A DNA stretch of 64,000 nt from Geomicrobium sediminis (GCF_016908595.1 NZ_JAFBEC010000008.1:124001-188000); one strand, 5' to 3'; numbered from the stretch's first letter, positions 51,008-59,311 are shown. The notes: generated from the sequence alone by a model not told the origin. Translations and numbers: made by a program.

Positions 51008-51061
51008 AATATATGTTCGCATTTATACTCTTATGTTATAGTTGCATCAGAGGTGATTAAA

Positions 51062-51790
51062 ATGTCCAGCAACTCAAATATTGAATGGACTGAAGCAACT
51101 TGGAATCCTGTCACAGGATGTAATAAAGTTTCTCAAGGTTGTAAACATTGTTATGCAGCTACCATGGCAAAACGTTTACATGCAATGGGTAATAAACGTT
51201 ACTTAAATGGATTTAATGTCACTTTGCATTATGACCTAATAGACAAACCACTTAAATGGAAAAAACCACGAAGAATATTTGTGAATTCTATGTCTGATCT
51301 TTTCCATGAATCTATTCCATTTGAATTTATTGAAAAATGTTTTAATACAATGGTTGAAGCAAATCAACACACTTTTCAAATTCTTACTAAGAGATCTAAA
51401 AGGTTAAAAGAACTTGCTCCTTATTTACCGTGGCCAGAAAATGTATGGATGGGTGTTAGTGTTGAAGATGAACAAGTCACGCATAGAATAGATGATTTAA
51501 GTCACGTTCCTGCAAACATAAGATTTTTATCGTGCGAACCATTAATTGGACCGTTAAATAATTTAAATTTAACTGAAATACATTGGGTAATCGTTGGAGG
51601 GGAATCTGGTCCAGGTGCAAGACCTATGAAAAAATCCTGGGCATTGGACATTAGGGACCAATGCATTAACCACAATGTTGCTTTCTTTTTTAAGCAATGG
51701 GGAGGCGTACAAAAACATAGGTACGGTAGAACTCTAGACGATCAATTATACGATGAGTTTCCCAAAAAAATATCTGTAATTTCAAAGTAA
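51062..51790 (+). CDS. DUF5131 three-Cys-motif protein (phage Gp37/Gp68 family)
   Basis: A 242-residue protein; ATG at 51062 has AGAGGTG 7 bases upstream. The family begins NIEWTEATWNPVTGCNKVSQ and continues GCKHCYA, giving three cysteines (20, 27, 30) arranged like an iron-sulfur binding loop of radical-SAM enzymes. Later motifs: FVNSMSDLFH, QILTKRSKRL, WMGVSVED, FLSCEPLIGPL, WVIVGGESGPGARPM. It is found mostly on phages and mobile elements with TcmP. Reaction unknown; nucleic-acid or protein modification is inferred. Confidence 0.9.
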   Translation: MSSNSNIEWTEATWNPVTGCNKVSQGCKHCYAATMAKRLHAMGNKRYLNGFNVTLHYDLIDKPLKWKKPRRIFVNSMSDLFHESIPFEFIEKCFNTMVEANQHTFQILTKRSKRLKELAPYLPWPENVWMGVSVEDEQVTHRIDDLSHVPANIRFLSCEPLIGPLNNLNLTEIHWVIVGGESGPGARPMKKSWALDIRDQCINHNVAFFFKQWGGVQKHRYGRTLDDQLYDEFPKKISVISK

Positions 51791-51812
51791 CTCCTTTTCA
51801 TGGGGTGATTAA

Positions 51813-52379
51813 TTGCTACTTAGACAGAAAATATCAAAGACTATAGATAATTGGGAAGATCGAGCAAATCAAGTGCTAAAACTTTTTAAATACACTTTTC
51901 CTGATGAAATTGACATGGGAGCCATATGCTATAAATTCGGTATTAAGATTAAACCAATGCCATTTGGTGATCCTTCTCTATCCTACTCGCAAATTACAAG
52001 GGGAAGACGTGGGATCATCTATATAAAGAGTGGTATGGATCCTATAGAAAAAAAGATTGTTTTGGCTGAAGAGTTTGCCCATATATACTCTCATACTCAA
52101 CATCAACTAGAAGTACCTGAAATCGATATTAATAAAATTGAATTCCAAGCTAAAAAGATGGCTGCTTACCTACTTATGCCATCCAAGCTTTTAGGTGAGG
52201 TTTATGTTACGGCTTGTCAATTAACCGATGCTGTTTTAGTTACAGAAATTGCAGATCACTTTTTAGTAACCGAGGAATTTGCCATGTATCGATTAGAACT
52301 TGCCTTTGGTCATCCCGTACATGGCATCAGCAAATTGCCCGATGGATCGTTGGCAACAATCCAGATGTTTGAGGAATAA
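51813..52379 (+). CDS. ImmA/IrrE-like metallopeptidase family protein
   Basis: A 188-residue protein from TTG with GGGGTG upstream. It follows the ImmA/IrrE fold: an N-terminal helical part (IDMGAICYKFGIKI), RRGIIYIKSGMDPIEKKIVL and the active-site helix AEEFAHIYSH, then FQAKKMAAYLLMPSKLL. The zinc helix reads EEFAH (86-90) rather than HExxH; EExxH forms are common in this family on mobile elements. It may cleave the cI-like repressor or sense stress. Third gene of the cargo operon. Confidence 0.82.
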   Translation: MLLRQKISKTIDNWEDRANQVLKLFKYTFPDEIDMGAICYKFGIKIKPMPFGDPSLSYSQITRGRRGIIYIKSGMDPIEKKIVLAEEFAHIYSHTQHQLEVPEIDINKIEFQAKKMAAYLLMPSKLLGEVYVTACQLTDAVLVTEIADHFLVTEEFAMYRLELAFGHPVHGISKLPDGSLATIQMFEE

Positions 52380-52417
52380 GTACGCTTTTCTCACTATACA
52401 TATAAAGGTGTGTTAAA

Positions 52418-52861
52418 ATGATTACTAAACCAAGTATTAATGCAATTGTACTTTCAATGAACACTTTTGATTCGGGTAGAGATTTTATAATTACTAATCC
52501 AATAAGTGTTATTGACCTAGATATATTACCAAATAACTTTTCTTTCAAAATTAATTTCTCCTTAACAAACTTAACTTCAGAATTACTATATAATGTTTCT
52601 GTAATAATGAAAGATCCAAAGAATGTCCAAGTAATGACATCGCACATGGATGACATGAAAATTGGAGCAGATACAAACGAAAAATTAGATGTCTTTGCTA
52701 CAATGGTAACTCTAGATGTTAATAATCATAAGTTTTCTATTGAAGGGAACTATACTATATCTATTAAAATTGCTTCATCTCCCAAAGACAAAGATCACAA
52801 TGAAGAATATGATGAAATATCTATTGTTGTTCCAGTTTTTGATCGGAGTAAGCGTCCATGA
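52418..52861 (+). CDS. Unknown beta-rich cargo protein
   Basis: A 147-residue protein with AAGGTG upstream. Alternating hydrophobic/polar residues (NFSFKINFSLTNLTSELLYN, EKLDVFATMVTLDVNNHKFS, NYTISIKIASSPKDKD, ISIVVPVFDRSKR) predict an immunoglobulin-like beta sandwich. No signal peptide. It ends in an ATGA overlap with the next gene, so both form a unit. Not recognised. Confidence 0.65.
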   Translation: MITKPSINAIVLSMNTFDSGRDFIITNPISVIDLDILPNNFSFKINFSLTNLTSELLYNVSVIMKDPKNVQVMTSHMDDMKIGADTNEKLDVFATMVTLDVNNHKFSIEGNYTISIKIASSPKDKDHNEEYDEISIVVPVFDRSKRP

Positions 52862-53376
52862 AGTCAAAGCCGAACGGAAGAGTTGAAAGAAGGCATCTTG
52901 AAGTAGTTCCAAGTGGTACAATAGAAGTTACACCAACTCTAACAACAGAAGAGGCACTAGAAGATATTGATAAAATATTAAAAAGTTCTACATTTAGATC
53001 TTCTAGACATTATAATGCACCAAACTCTGAAAGCGAGGTGGCAGCTACCATGTCAGACAACAATAAATATGATCTGTTTATGCAAGATATTAAGACCACC
53101 ATAAGTGAGAGTGAACAAAGAAGCGAACGCAGAGAAAATAAATTAGAAGAACGACTTATCAGAGATATAGATTCCTATAAAAAGGAAGCAGCCGACCGTG
53201 AAGAACGTTTTATGTCTGCTTTAGATGAAATAAAAACTGATATTAAAGCTTCTCAACAGGAAATAAGTGACTTAACGAAAAGTAGCAATCGACATAACTG
53301 GGCTACTACTATAACAATTGGAGCATTAGCGCTGGCTACATGTGCTACAGTTATAGTAGCGATCTTAACCCAATAA
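52858..53376 (+). CDS. Coiled-coil protein with C-terminal membrane anchor
   Basis: A 172-residue protein. Disordered basic N terminus, then a long coiled coil (about 80-140: RSERRENKLEERLIRDIDSY, EERFMSALDEIKTDIKASQQ) and a C-terminal helix of about 20 hydrophobic residues (WATTITIGALALATCATVIV). The layout resembles membrane effectors or holin-like anchors. It is the last gene before the right attachment site; its stop is adjacent to the antisense sigK fragment stop. Confidence 0.65.
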   Translation: MKSKPNGRVERRHLEVVPSGTIEVTPTLTTEEALEDIDKILKSSTFRSSRHYNAPNSESEVAATMSDNNKYDLFMQDIKTTISESEQRSERRENKLEERLIRDIDSYKKEAADREERFMSALDEIKTDIKASQQEISDLTKSSNRHNWATTITIGALALATCATVIVAILTQ

Positions 53377-53790
53377 TTAGAAAACAAAAGGACATAGCTT
53401 ATAGGCTTGTCCTTTTGTCAATTTATTACGCATCACTACTGTTATAGGGATCTCATTCTCAATACAACGTGCTGCGTATGTCGCAAGCTTCGTCCCTTTG
53501 TTCGGGGAATAGCTTTCAATTCCTTTTATCAGTCCGATCGTTCCAATGGAGATTAAGTCTTCTGTGTCTTCTTTTGTGCTTTCGAATTTCTTAACAATGT
53601 GCGCTACGAGTCGTAAATTATGTTCAATTAACTTGTTACGGGCTTCTTCATCCCCTTCTTTCATCTTCTCAAGACATTCTTTCTCTTCTTCTTTAGAAAG
53701 CGGCTGCGGGAACGCGTGATTTTTCACGTACGATACGAACATCATCAATTGCTTAATAAGCAATGCAGCGCCTGCAAGAATTCCAGACAT
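53377..53790 (-). pseudogene. sigK: sigK 5' half (SpoIVCB-like), interrupted by the element
   Basis: Mother-cell sigma factor, N-terminal part. Start at ATG 53790 (GGGAGGG 7 bases upstream). Residues 1-20 are the pro-sequence; Ser20-Tyr21 matches the known SpoIVFB processing point. Regions 1.2-2.2 follow: [76 protein letters not shown]. After residue 114 the homology stops and 23 element-derived residues lead to a stop at 53377. Regions 2.4 and 4 are missing from the window; they should lie just left of base 1 and be joined by excision. Regulated interruption rather than a dead gene is the likely state. Confidence 0.95.
53437..53462 (-). other. Right attachment site / element-chromosome junction in sigK
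   Basis: The minus strand reads TTGAGAATGAGATCC. The AATGA core is at 53457-53453; upstream is sigK (Ile-Glu-Asn-Glu codons), downstream is element DNA with the arm ATAACAGTA (53445-53437). B. subtilis skin recombines at an AATGA core in the same sigK codons. Confidence 0.85.
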
Positions 53791-53993
53791 AGTAATCCCT
53801 CCCCAAGTCACCTCAACTCATCCTATGCGACACACAGCTTGGGTGGTGACACATTTGGGGAAGATGTTTTTACGACTTCATAAATACCTCGATAAACGTA
53901 AAATTGTGTGAACTTAAACACTCATGTACAGAGATGTATATGATATTCAGCCAAGCGATTGCATTACACGCACACATAAAAGCTCTTCTTCTC

Positions 53994-54024
53994 AAAAAGC
54001 CCCGTTCACCTGATTGATCGGGGC
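53994..54024 (-). terminator. Terminator of the beta-propeller gene
   Basis: GCCCCG / CGGGGC stem with a 14-base loop (53999-54024), followed on the minus strand by five T. It lies 24 bases after the stop at 54048. Confidence 0.8.
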
Positions 54025-54047
54025 CTCTCTGTTTCTCTCTGTTTTTA

Positions 54048-55052
54048 CTAGCATTCGTAATGATAAAGCGCTAGTCTCCTAGGTGAACTGCCCACTTCGG
54101 TCGTTTGAATAACGGAAAATGTTGTTAGATCAATTGTGGAAACAGTGTTTTCATTGGAGTTGGCAACATAGGCAATGTTTCGTTCGTCATCCACAACGAC
54201 CGCTCTAGAATAATTACTCACTTGAATTCGATTCGTGACCGTGTTTGTAAGCCCATCAATTTCGACAAACTCACCATTCGTTAAAGTCACATACACTTTA
54301 TTCGTAACCGGATTAATATCAATTCCAAACGGGCTTCCTTGTACGGTGATCGTTGTAATAAGTGTATTCGTAACTGTGTCTATGACGGCAACACTGTTAT
54401 TTCCTCGTAACGATACATAGGCGCGTCTCGTCGTTGAATTTAAAGCAATTTCTACTGGGTTAATCCCAGCTGCCCCGACAATGATTTGAGCAATTTCTGT
54501 ACTTCCATTTATCACAGACACATAGTTCGAACGAGTAGCTGGCGCATAAATTAGACCCGTGTTGTTATCAATCGCTAAATAGACAGGAACTGGTACATTA
54601 ACTCGCCCAACTTCCTCAAACGTCGTTCCATCATAAATGACAATTTCATTACTTCCTTGAGACACAACATAATAAAGATTTAAACTCGAATTAAATAGCA
54701 CCTCACTAAGTGTTGTTACATTGACCTGAATTTGATCCGTAATTGTATCTGTGTCAGGATCAATAATGACGAGTTCATTGATATATACTAAAGAGACGAA
54801 AATTCGGTTTGTATTGGAATCATAACTAATATATAGAGGACTCCCATTCAAGTCGATTGTAGTAATCACTTGACCCGTAACTGTATCCATAACACTGACT
54901 GAGTTACCTAACTGATTCGCCACATACACCTTCCCACAAATAGACGGTACAGGCGGTTCTGGTGTTGGTGTTGGCCACGGTTGTGGCGTTAACCCCGGAC
55001 CGTTGATTAAGTTATTATTAATTTCAATTCTTTTGCAATGGTTATAGGACAT
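54048..55052 (-). CDS. YVTN-type beta-propeller repeat protein
   Basis: A 334-residue protein starting at ATG 55052 (GGAGGTG 5-6 bases upstream). A Pro/Thr linker (LTPQPWPTPTPEPPVPSICG) separates a 30-residue head from about seven propeller blades of about 42 residues, each with the pattern K-V-Y-V-A/T-N-x-x-x-N-S-V-S-V-I-D-x-x-T/N-x-x-V-I-x-T-I-x-V-G-x-x-P. No signal peptide. Location next to sigK, and similarity to spore-surface propeller proteins, hint at a coat or exosporium role, but this is inference. Confidence 0.8.
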   Translation of the reverse strand: MSYNHCKRIEINNNLINGPGLTPQPWPTPTPEPPVPSICGKVYVANQLGNSVSVMDTVTGQVITTIDLNGSPLYISYDSNTNRIFVSLVYINELVIIDPDTDTITDQIQVNVTTLSEVLFNSSLNLYYVVSQGSNEIVIYDGTTFEEVGRVNVPVPVYLAIDNNTGLIYAPATRSNYVSVINGSTEIAQIIVGAAGINPVEIALNSTTRRAYVSLRGNNSVAVIDTVTNTLITTITVQGSPFGIDINPVTNKVYVTLTNGEFVEIDGLTNTVTNRIQVSNYSRAVVVDDERNIAYVANSNENTVSTIDLTTFSVIQTTEVGSSPRRLALYHYEC

Positions 55053-55144
55053 GTTTTCACCTCCTGGTACATGCGTTCTTCTTAGCGTATGCACGTTTTC
55101 TTCCTAGAGGTGGTCAGTTTCCTTACGACATGTCACCATTTTAC

Positions 55145-55348
55145 TTATTCTTCTTCAATTTGAATTTCCTTACGTCTCGTTACTTCAACAATCTCCATGA
55201 TTTCTCTGTACATTTCTTGCTCTAATTTCTGATAAAATAGCGTCTCCACGTCCTTAACGTCCGTTGATTCTGTCACGATGTTTAGCTTTCTAAATTTTAG
55301 ATCCAAGCCGATCCATATCACGACCCAAAATTGAACGGTGGTAAACAT
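55145..55348 (-). CDS. Small membrane-anchored hypothetical protein
   Basis: A 67-residue protein; ATG at 55348 has AGGAG 8 bases upstream. N-terminal membrane helix (FTTVQFWVVIWIGLDLKF) followed by a charged helix (QEMYREIMEIVEVTRRKEIQ). Host gene; function unknown. Confidence 0.6.
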   Translation of the reverse strand: MFTTVQFWVVIWIGLDLKFRKLNIVTESTDVKDVETLFYQKLEQEMYREIMEIVEVTRRKEIQIEEE

Positions 55349-55468
55349 TGCGATCACTCCTAAAATAGACCGCCCCTCCAACTTGCACCATCTCTTTTAA
55401 TGGGTATTCTGTCATTTATTTACATATCCTCTTTACAATATCATTAAGTCCTTACGAAGTTGTATGCG

Positions 55469-56065
55469 TTAGAATTCATTCACAAGAATTTCGACGACTT
55501 TCAATTTCACGCGATCATCGAGTTCACGGAATCCCGGTAACGCACTCACCGTCGCAACGACTTGCAATGTTTCAACTTCAATTTTGTTTTCTCGGTAATT
55601 ATGGATCAGGAAATTCTTCAAATCTTGATGTACGTTCAACTTGCGGATCCATTGATCGGACGGTTTACCTTTTACTTTGTTCGTTAAATACAACGTCTTT
55701 AACTGGGCATCCTTCTCTTCTTGAGCCGCATCTAACCAACTAACAATCAGCTGAATCATCGTGTTCTTCGTTAACGACTTAGAGTTAAGACCAAGCAATA
55801 ACTGACGTAACAATCGATTTCCTGCACTTGTAATTGGATAGATTAAGCATTGGACGCTCGTTATTCCGAGCAGCTGCAATGCTTCGTAACGGCGATGACC
55901 ATCTACGAGGATATAATCATGTTCACCTGCTTTTTCAACGATTAATGGTGTTACAATCCCTGTTAGCTGAATGCTTTCAACTAGCGTCTCTATATCCACC
56001 TGTGAACGCATCTGATGTTCTAATGAAATATCGTGTAATAAAACTTCATTACAATATGAATTCAT
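55469..56065 (-). CDS. ParB-like N-terminal domain protein
   Basis: A 198-residue protein from ATG 56065 (GAGGAGG upstream). ParB/Srx-like domain: VDIETLVESIQLTGIVTPLI and the CTP-binding signature DGHRRYEALQLLG near 70-85. The remainder (about 105-198) is helical and includes a possible HTH. It is shorter than Spo0J/Noc and lacks their C-terminal dimer domain. Probably a host regulator of the ParB-like type; DNA target unknown. Confidence 0.8.
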   Translation of the reverse strand: MNSYCNEVLLHDISLEHQMRSQVDIETLVESIQLTGIVTPLIVEKAGEHDYILVDGHRRYEALQLLGITSVQCLIYPITSAGNRLLRQLLLGLNSKSLTKNTMIQLIVSWLDAAQEEKDAQLKTLYLTNKVKGKPSDQWIRKLNVHQDLKNFLIHNYRENKIEVETLQVVATVSALPGFRELDDRVKLKVVEILVNEF

Positions 56066-56272
56066 CCTCTGCCTCCTCGACCTACCGTGTATAAACTTAT
56101 GCAATCACGACTGGAGGATATTCGAGCACGAACAAATCGATGTGAAGAGTTTTTCGTATAATTGAACGAAAATTTTATTTCGACTTTCTAAATAACCGTT
56201 GTCATGAGGCATCTCTTCTTTTAAAATGAGAACTAGTGTGAATTGACTTTATTTTTGAAGGGGACATGATAA

Positions 56273-58264
56273 ATGGAAAAGCGAGCACTTACGATTCATG
56301 ATTTGTCAGAATTAAAACGTATTTCTGACGTTCAAATTCATCCAGATGGCAATCAATACATATATGTACAAACCTCTGTTAACGAACAAGAGTCTTACAA
56401 TAGTCATTTATACGTTGGACAATTGCAAGAACAAACGATTAGCCATGCGTGGACATTTGGTGATGTAAAAGATCATAGCCCCCGCTATTCACCAGATGGA
56501 AAATCTGTCGTCTTCCTATCAAACCGTAGTGGTACGTCCCAGCTATGGATGATGCCGACAACAGGTGGAGAGCCTCAACAATTAACCTTTTTACGTCACG
56601 GTGCTGGTGCACCAATTTGGTCTCCAGACGGTCAACAGCTTTTATTTAGTGCACCTGTCGCTGCAGGCACAATTGTCTATAACGAAGGCGAACGCACACG
56701 AGAAGAGAAAAAAGAAGCACAGGAAAAGAAGGCGAAAGAACCTCTTCGCGTAACAAGACTAAAATACAAATCCGATGCAAAAGGATTTCATGATGATACG
56801 GTTCTGCAATTGTTTTTATACACCGTTGATACGAGAGAAACTACGCAACTAACGAAAGAGGATTTCGATCGCAATGCAAGTAGCTGGCACCCAAACGGCA
56901 ACGTCATTAGCTACACAGCCAATCGTTATAGCGATCATGAGCTCGTCAGTGACGTCTATCAGCTTGATTTAGAAACCCATAAGAGCGAACAAGTGACAGA
57001 TGGAAAAGGGACATACGGCCTCCCTGCTTGGTCACAAGACGGGCAATCGTTTGCTTACGTTGGCAATACAAAAACGCATGCAGGTGCGACTCAAAACGAA
57101 TTATATGTCGTTAAAGACGGCAATACCGTAAATCTGACAAAAGACTATGACATGCAGTTTCCAGATAGTATGATTTCTGATTTTAATAGCGGCAGCAGTA
57201 GTCCAGGCTTTCTATGGAAAACAAACGACACACTGTACATTACAGCGAGTAGCAACGGTCGAACTGGGCTCTATACGATCGACTTAAATCAATCATTGCA
57301 ACCCATATTTTTAGAAGATGCACACGTCTTTGATTTTCATTACAATCACGTACAAGACGAAGTCATTGCAGGTATTAGTTTCCCAACAGAACCAGGTGAT
57401 TATTACCTTCTCAGTGAAGAAACACCGCAGCGATTAACTGGGATTAATCAGTCATTACTAGAAGATGTACAGCTTATAGAACCAACGACACTCTCCTTTA
57501 CTGCCCATGATGGAACAACCATTGAAGGCTGGCTTTTAAAGCCATACGATTTCAAAGAAGGTGAAAAATACCCACTCATTACAGAAATCCACGGTGGCCC
57601 GCATGCGATGTACGGATATGCCTTTTTTCATGAGTTACAAGCGCTTGCAGGAAAAGGATACGGTGTATTGTATACGAACCCTCGAGGAAGTTATGGCTAT
57701 GGTCAAACCTTTGTTGATCTTGTACGAGGAGATTACGGTGGCGATGACTACCGAGACATTATGTCTGCTGTCGATCAAACGATTGAATCCGTTGAGTGGA
57801 TTGATGTCGACCGCCTCGGCGTTACAGGAGGAAGCTATGGTGGCTTTATGACGAACTGGATTGTCACGAAGACGAACCGCTTTAAAGCAGCTGTTACTCA
57901 GCGCTCAATCTCTAACTGGCTTAGCTTCTACGGTGTGAGTGATATCGGATTTTACTTTACAGAGTGGGAAATTGGTGCTCACTTACATGAAGATCCAGAA
58001 AAACTGTGGAATCATTCACCGTTAAAGTATGCTAAAGACGTGGAAACACCGCTTCTGATCTTACACGGAGAACTTGATTACCGCTGTCCTATTGAACAAG
58101 CCGAGCAATGGTTTATTACCCTTAAACATCTCGGCAAGGAAACGGAATTTGTTCGCTTCCCTAACGCCAATCACGAATTAAGTCGTAGTGGTCCTCCTAC
58201 GTTACGTAAAAAAAGACTTGAAGAAATCATCATGTGGTTTGAAAAATACGTAAAAAACGCATAA
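56273..58264 (+). CDS. S9 family serine peptidase (acylaminoacyl-peptidase type, YuxL-like)
   Basis: A 663-residue cytoplasmic peptidase. Residues 1-390 form a PD40/WD40-like beta propeller with repeats ending in SPDGK (SPRYSPDGKSVVFLSNRSGT, PIWSPDGQQLLFS, NASSWHPNGN). The alpha/beta hydrolase domain (about 400-663) has nucleophile Ser521 in GGSYGG, HGELDYRCP (Asp near 602) and NANHELSR (His near 634). It removes acylated or short N-terminal residues from peptides. Confidence 0.93.
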   Translation: MEKRALTIHDLSELKRISDVQIHPDGNQYIYVQTSVNEQESYNSHLYVGQLQEQTISHAWTFGDVKDHSPRYSPDGKSVVFLSNRSGTSQLWMMPTTGGEPQQLTFLRHGAGAPIWSPDGQQLLFSAPVAAGTIVYNEGERTREEKKEAQEKKAKEPLRVTRLKYKSDAKGFHDDTVLQLFLYTVDTRETTQLTKEDFDRNASSWHPNGNVISYTANRYSDHELVSDVYQLDLETHKSEQVTDGKGTYGLPAWSQDGQSFAYVGNTKTHAGATQNELYVVKDGNTVNLTKDYDMQFPDSMISDFNSGSSSPGFLWKTNDTLYITASSNGRTGLYTIDLNQSLQPIFLEDAHVFDFHYNHVQDEVIAGISFPTEPGDYYLLSEETPQRLTGINQSLLEDVQLIEPTTLSFTAHDGTTIEGWLLKPYDFKEGEKYPLITEIHGGPHAMYGYAFFHELQALAGKGYGVLYTNPRGSYGYGQTFVDLVRGDYGGDDYRDIMSAVDQTIESVEWIDVDRLGVTGGSYGGFMTNWIVTKTNRFKAAVTQRSISNWLSFYGVSDIGFYFTEWEIGAHLHEDPEKLWNHSPLKYAKDVETPLLILHGELDYRCPIEQAEQWFITLKHLGKETEFVRFPNANHELSRSGPPTLRKKRLEEIIMWFEKYVKNA

Positions 58265-58273
58265 CATAGAAGT

Positions 58274-58310
58274 ACGGTGCGCATGCATGTTGCATGACGC
58301 ACCGTCTTTA
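58274..58310 (+). terminator. Terminator of the S9 peptidase gene
   Basis: ACGGTGCG-CATGCA / TGCATG-CGCACCGT (58274-58305, one bulge) followed by CTTTATTTG. Confidence 0.8.
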
Positions 58311-58358
58311 TTTGCACGACTTTCTTGCAGAACTATTCCGATGAAAGGGCTGACATTA

Positions 58359-58964
58359 GTGGACGAATTGATCAATTACAATGCACTTCGAAAGCGCCTA
58401 CCCGGTGTTATTGGAGAAGACACCGCACGTAAGTTTGCGGTTGCCTTGCCGATTATGCACGTGAATGGTGAGCCTAATCTTCTCTTCCAAGTTCGTAGCC
58501 AAAAAATGCGCCAACAACCTGGAGACATCTGTTTTCCTGGAGGAAAGATGGAGCTGTCAGATTTAACGTCACGTGAAGCGGCCGTGCGTGAGCTAAGTGA
58601 AGAAACAGGTATCCCAAGAGCGAAAGCCGCACATATCGGCGAATTAGACCGATGGTTAACCGCATACGGAATTGTCGTCTATCCCCACGTCTTTATGATT
58701 GATGATGTCACATTAGCCCCTAACGAAGAGGTGGCAGAATTGTTCACCGTTCCAATTGCAAGCCTTCGAAATCAACATCCAGATCAAATCATCATTCCAA
58801 TTACACCAGATCCACCGGACGACTTCCCTTACGAAAAAATCGCCGGTGGACGAGACTATCAATTTCGTAAATCATCTATCCCGGAACTTTTTTATGAATA
58901 TGAAGGTCGACATATTTGGGGATTAACCGCTCGAATTCTTCAACACTTCTTGAAAATAACGTAA
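58359..58964 (+). CDS. NUDIX CoA pyrophosphatase-like hydrolase
   Basis: About 202 residues from GTG at 58359 with AAAGGG 9 bases upstream; an ATG at 58341 is an alternative, and frames open further upstream lie in the terminator. NUDIX box: GGKMELSDLTSREAAVRELS-EETG, preceded by RQQPGDICFPGG, the extended UPF0035/CoA diphosphatase signature. It hydrolyses CoA or its oxidised forms to 3',5'-ADP and phosphopantetheine. Confidence 0.9.
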   Translation: MDELINYNALRKRLPGVIGEDTARKFAVALPIMHVNGEPNLLFQVRSQKMRQQPGDICFPGGKMELSDLTSREAAVRELSEETGIPRAKAAHIGELDRWLTAYGIVVYPHVFMIDDVTLAPNEEVAELFTVPIASLRNQHPDQIIIPITPDPPDDFPYEKIAGGRDYQFRKSSIPELFYEYEGRHIWGLTARILQHFLKIT

Positions 58965-58994
58965 GACCTAACCCACGTAAATGGATTAGGTCTT
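58963..58994. terminator. Bidirectional hairpin between convergent genes
   Basis: AAGACCTAA-CCA / TGG-TTAGGTCTT stem of about 12 bp with a short loop. T-runs are weak, but it sits between the NUDIX stop and the yrhC stop. Confidence 0.65.
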
Positions 58995-59013
58995 AATGTA
59001 TGAGAATCTATCT

Positions 59014-59247
59014 TTATTGCTGATTTTCTTTATCTAATTGGCTTTGAAAACGATGACTCACGACCATACAAAGTATTGCTCCTATGAGTGCAGTCATCCA
59101 TAAGGTTATACCTGGCAACGTTCGCATTTGCTCTGACGGTTCAGGCAACAAAAACCCAACCGATAAAAACAATGCAAGCATCAGAAAAATCATCGCAAAG
59201 CGTTGATAGTCTTTAATTCGAACTGTTTTACGATCTGTCTGTTTCAT
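59014..59247 (-). CDS. yrhC: YrhC-family membrane protein
   Basis: A 77-residue protein with two membrane helices (about 15-34 and 46-63) between a basic N terminus (KQTDRKTVRIKDYQRFAM) and a polar tail. Matches YrhC, which in B. subtilis closes the mtnN-mccA-mccB-yrhC operon; here mccA and mccB are missing and yrhC directly follows mtnN. Function unknown. Confidence 0.8.
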   Translation of the reverse strand: MKQTDRKTVRIKDYQRFAMIFLMLALFLSVGFLLPEPSEQMRTLPGITLWMTALIGAILCMVVSHRFQSQLDKENQQ

Positions 59248-59311
59248 CGGTTAGCCCTCCTTGCATGTCACTATCATTCTAGCATGCAAAGAGTCGCGTT
59301 TTAGCAGGTAA

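Noticed and set aside
1-53462. Interpretation of the whole element as an integrative conjugative element
   Set aside because: An FtsK-like ATPase and a replication-relaxation protein are present, but no VirB4 or mating-pore set; the complete capsid, tail and lysis genes show it is a prophage.
53800-53990. SigE/SigK promoter upstream of sigK
   Set aside because: CATAGGATG and ATATCATATACATC resemble parts of sporulation -10 elements, but spacing and -35 matches were not convincing by eye.
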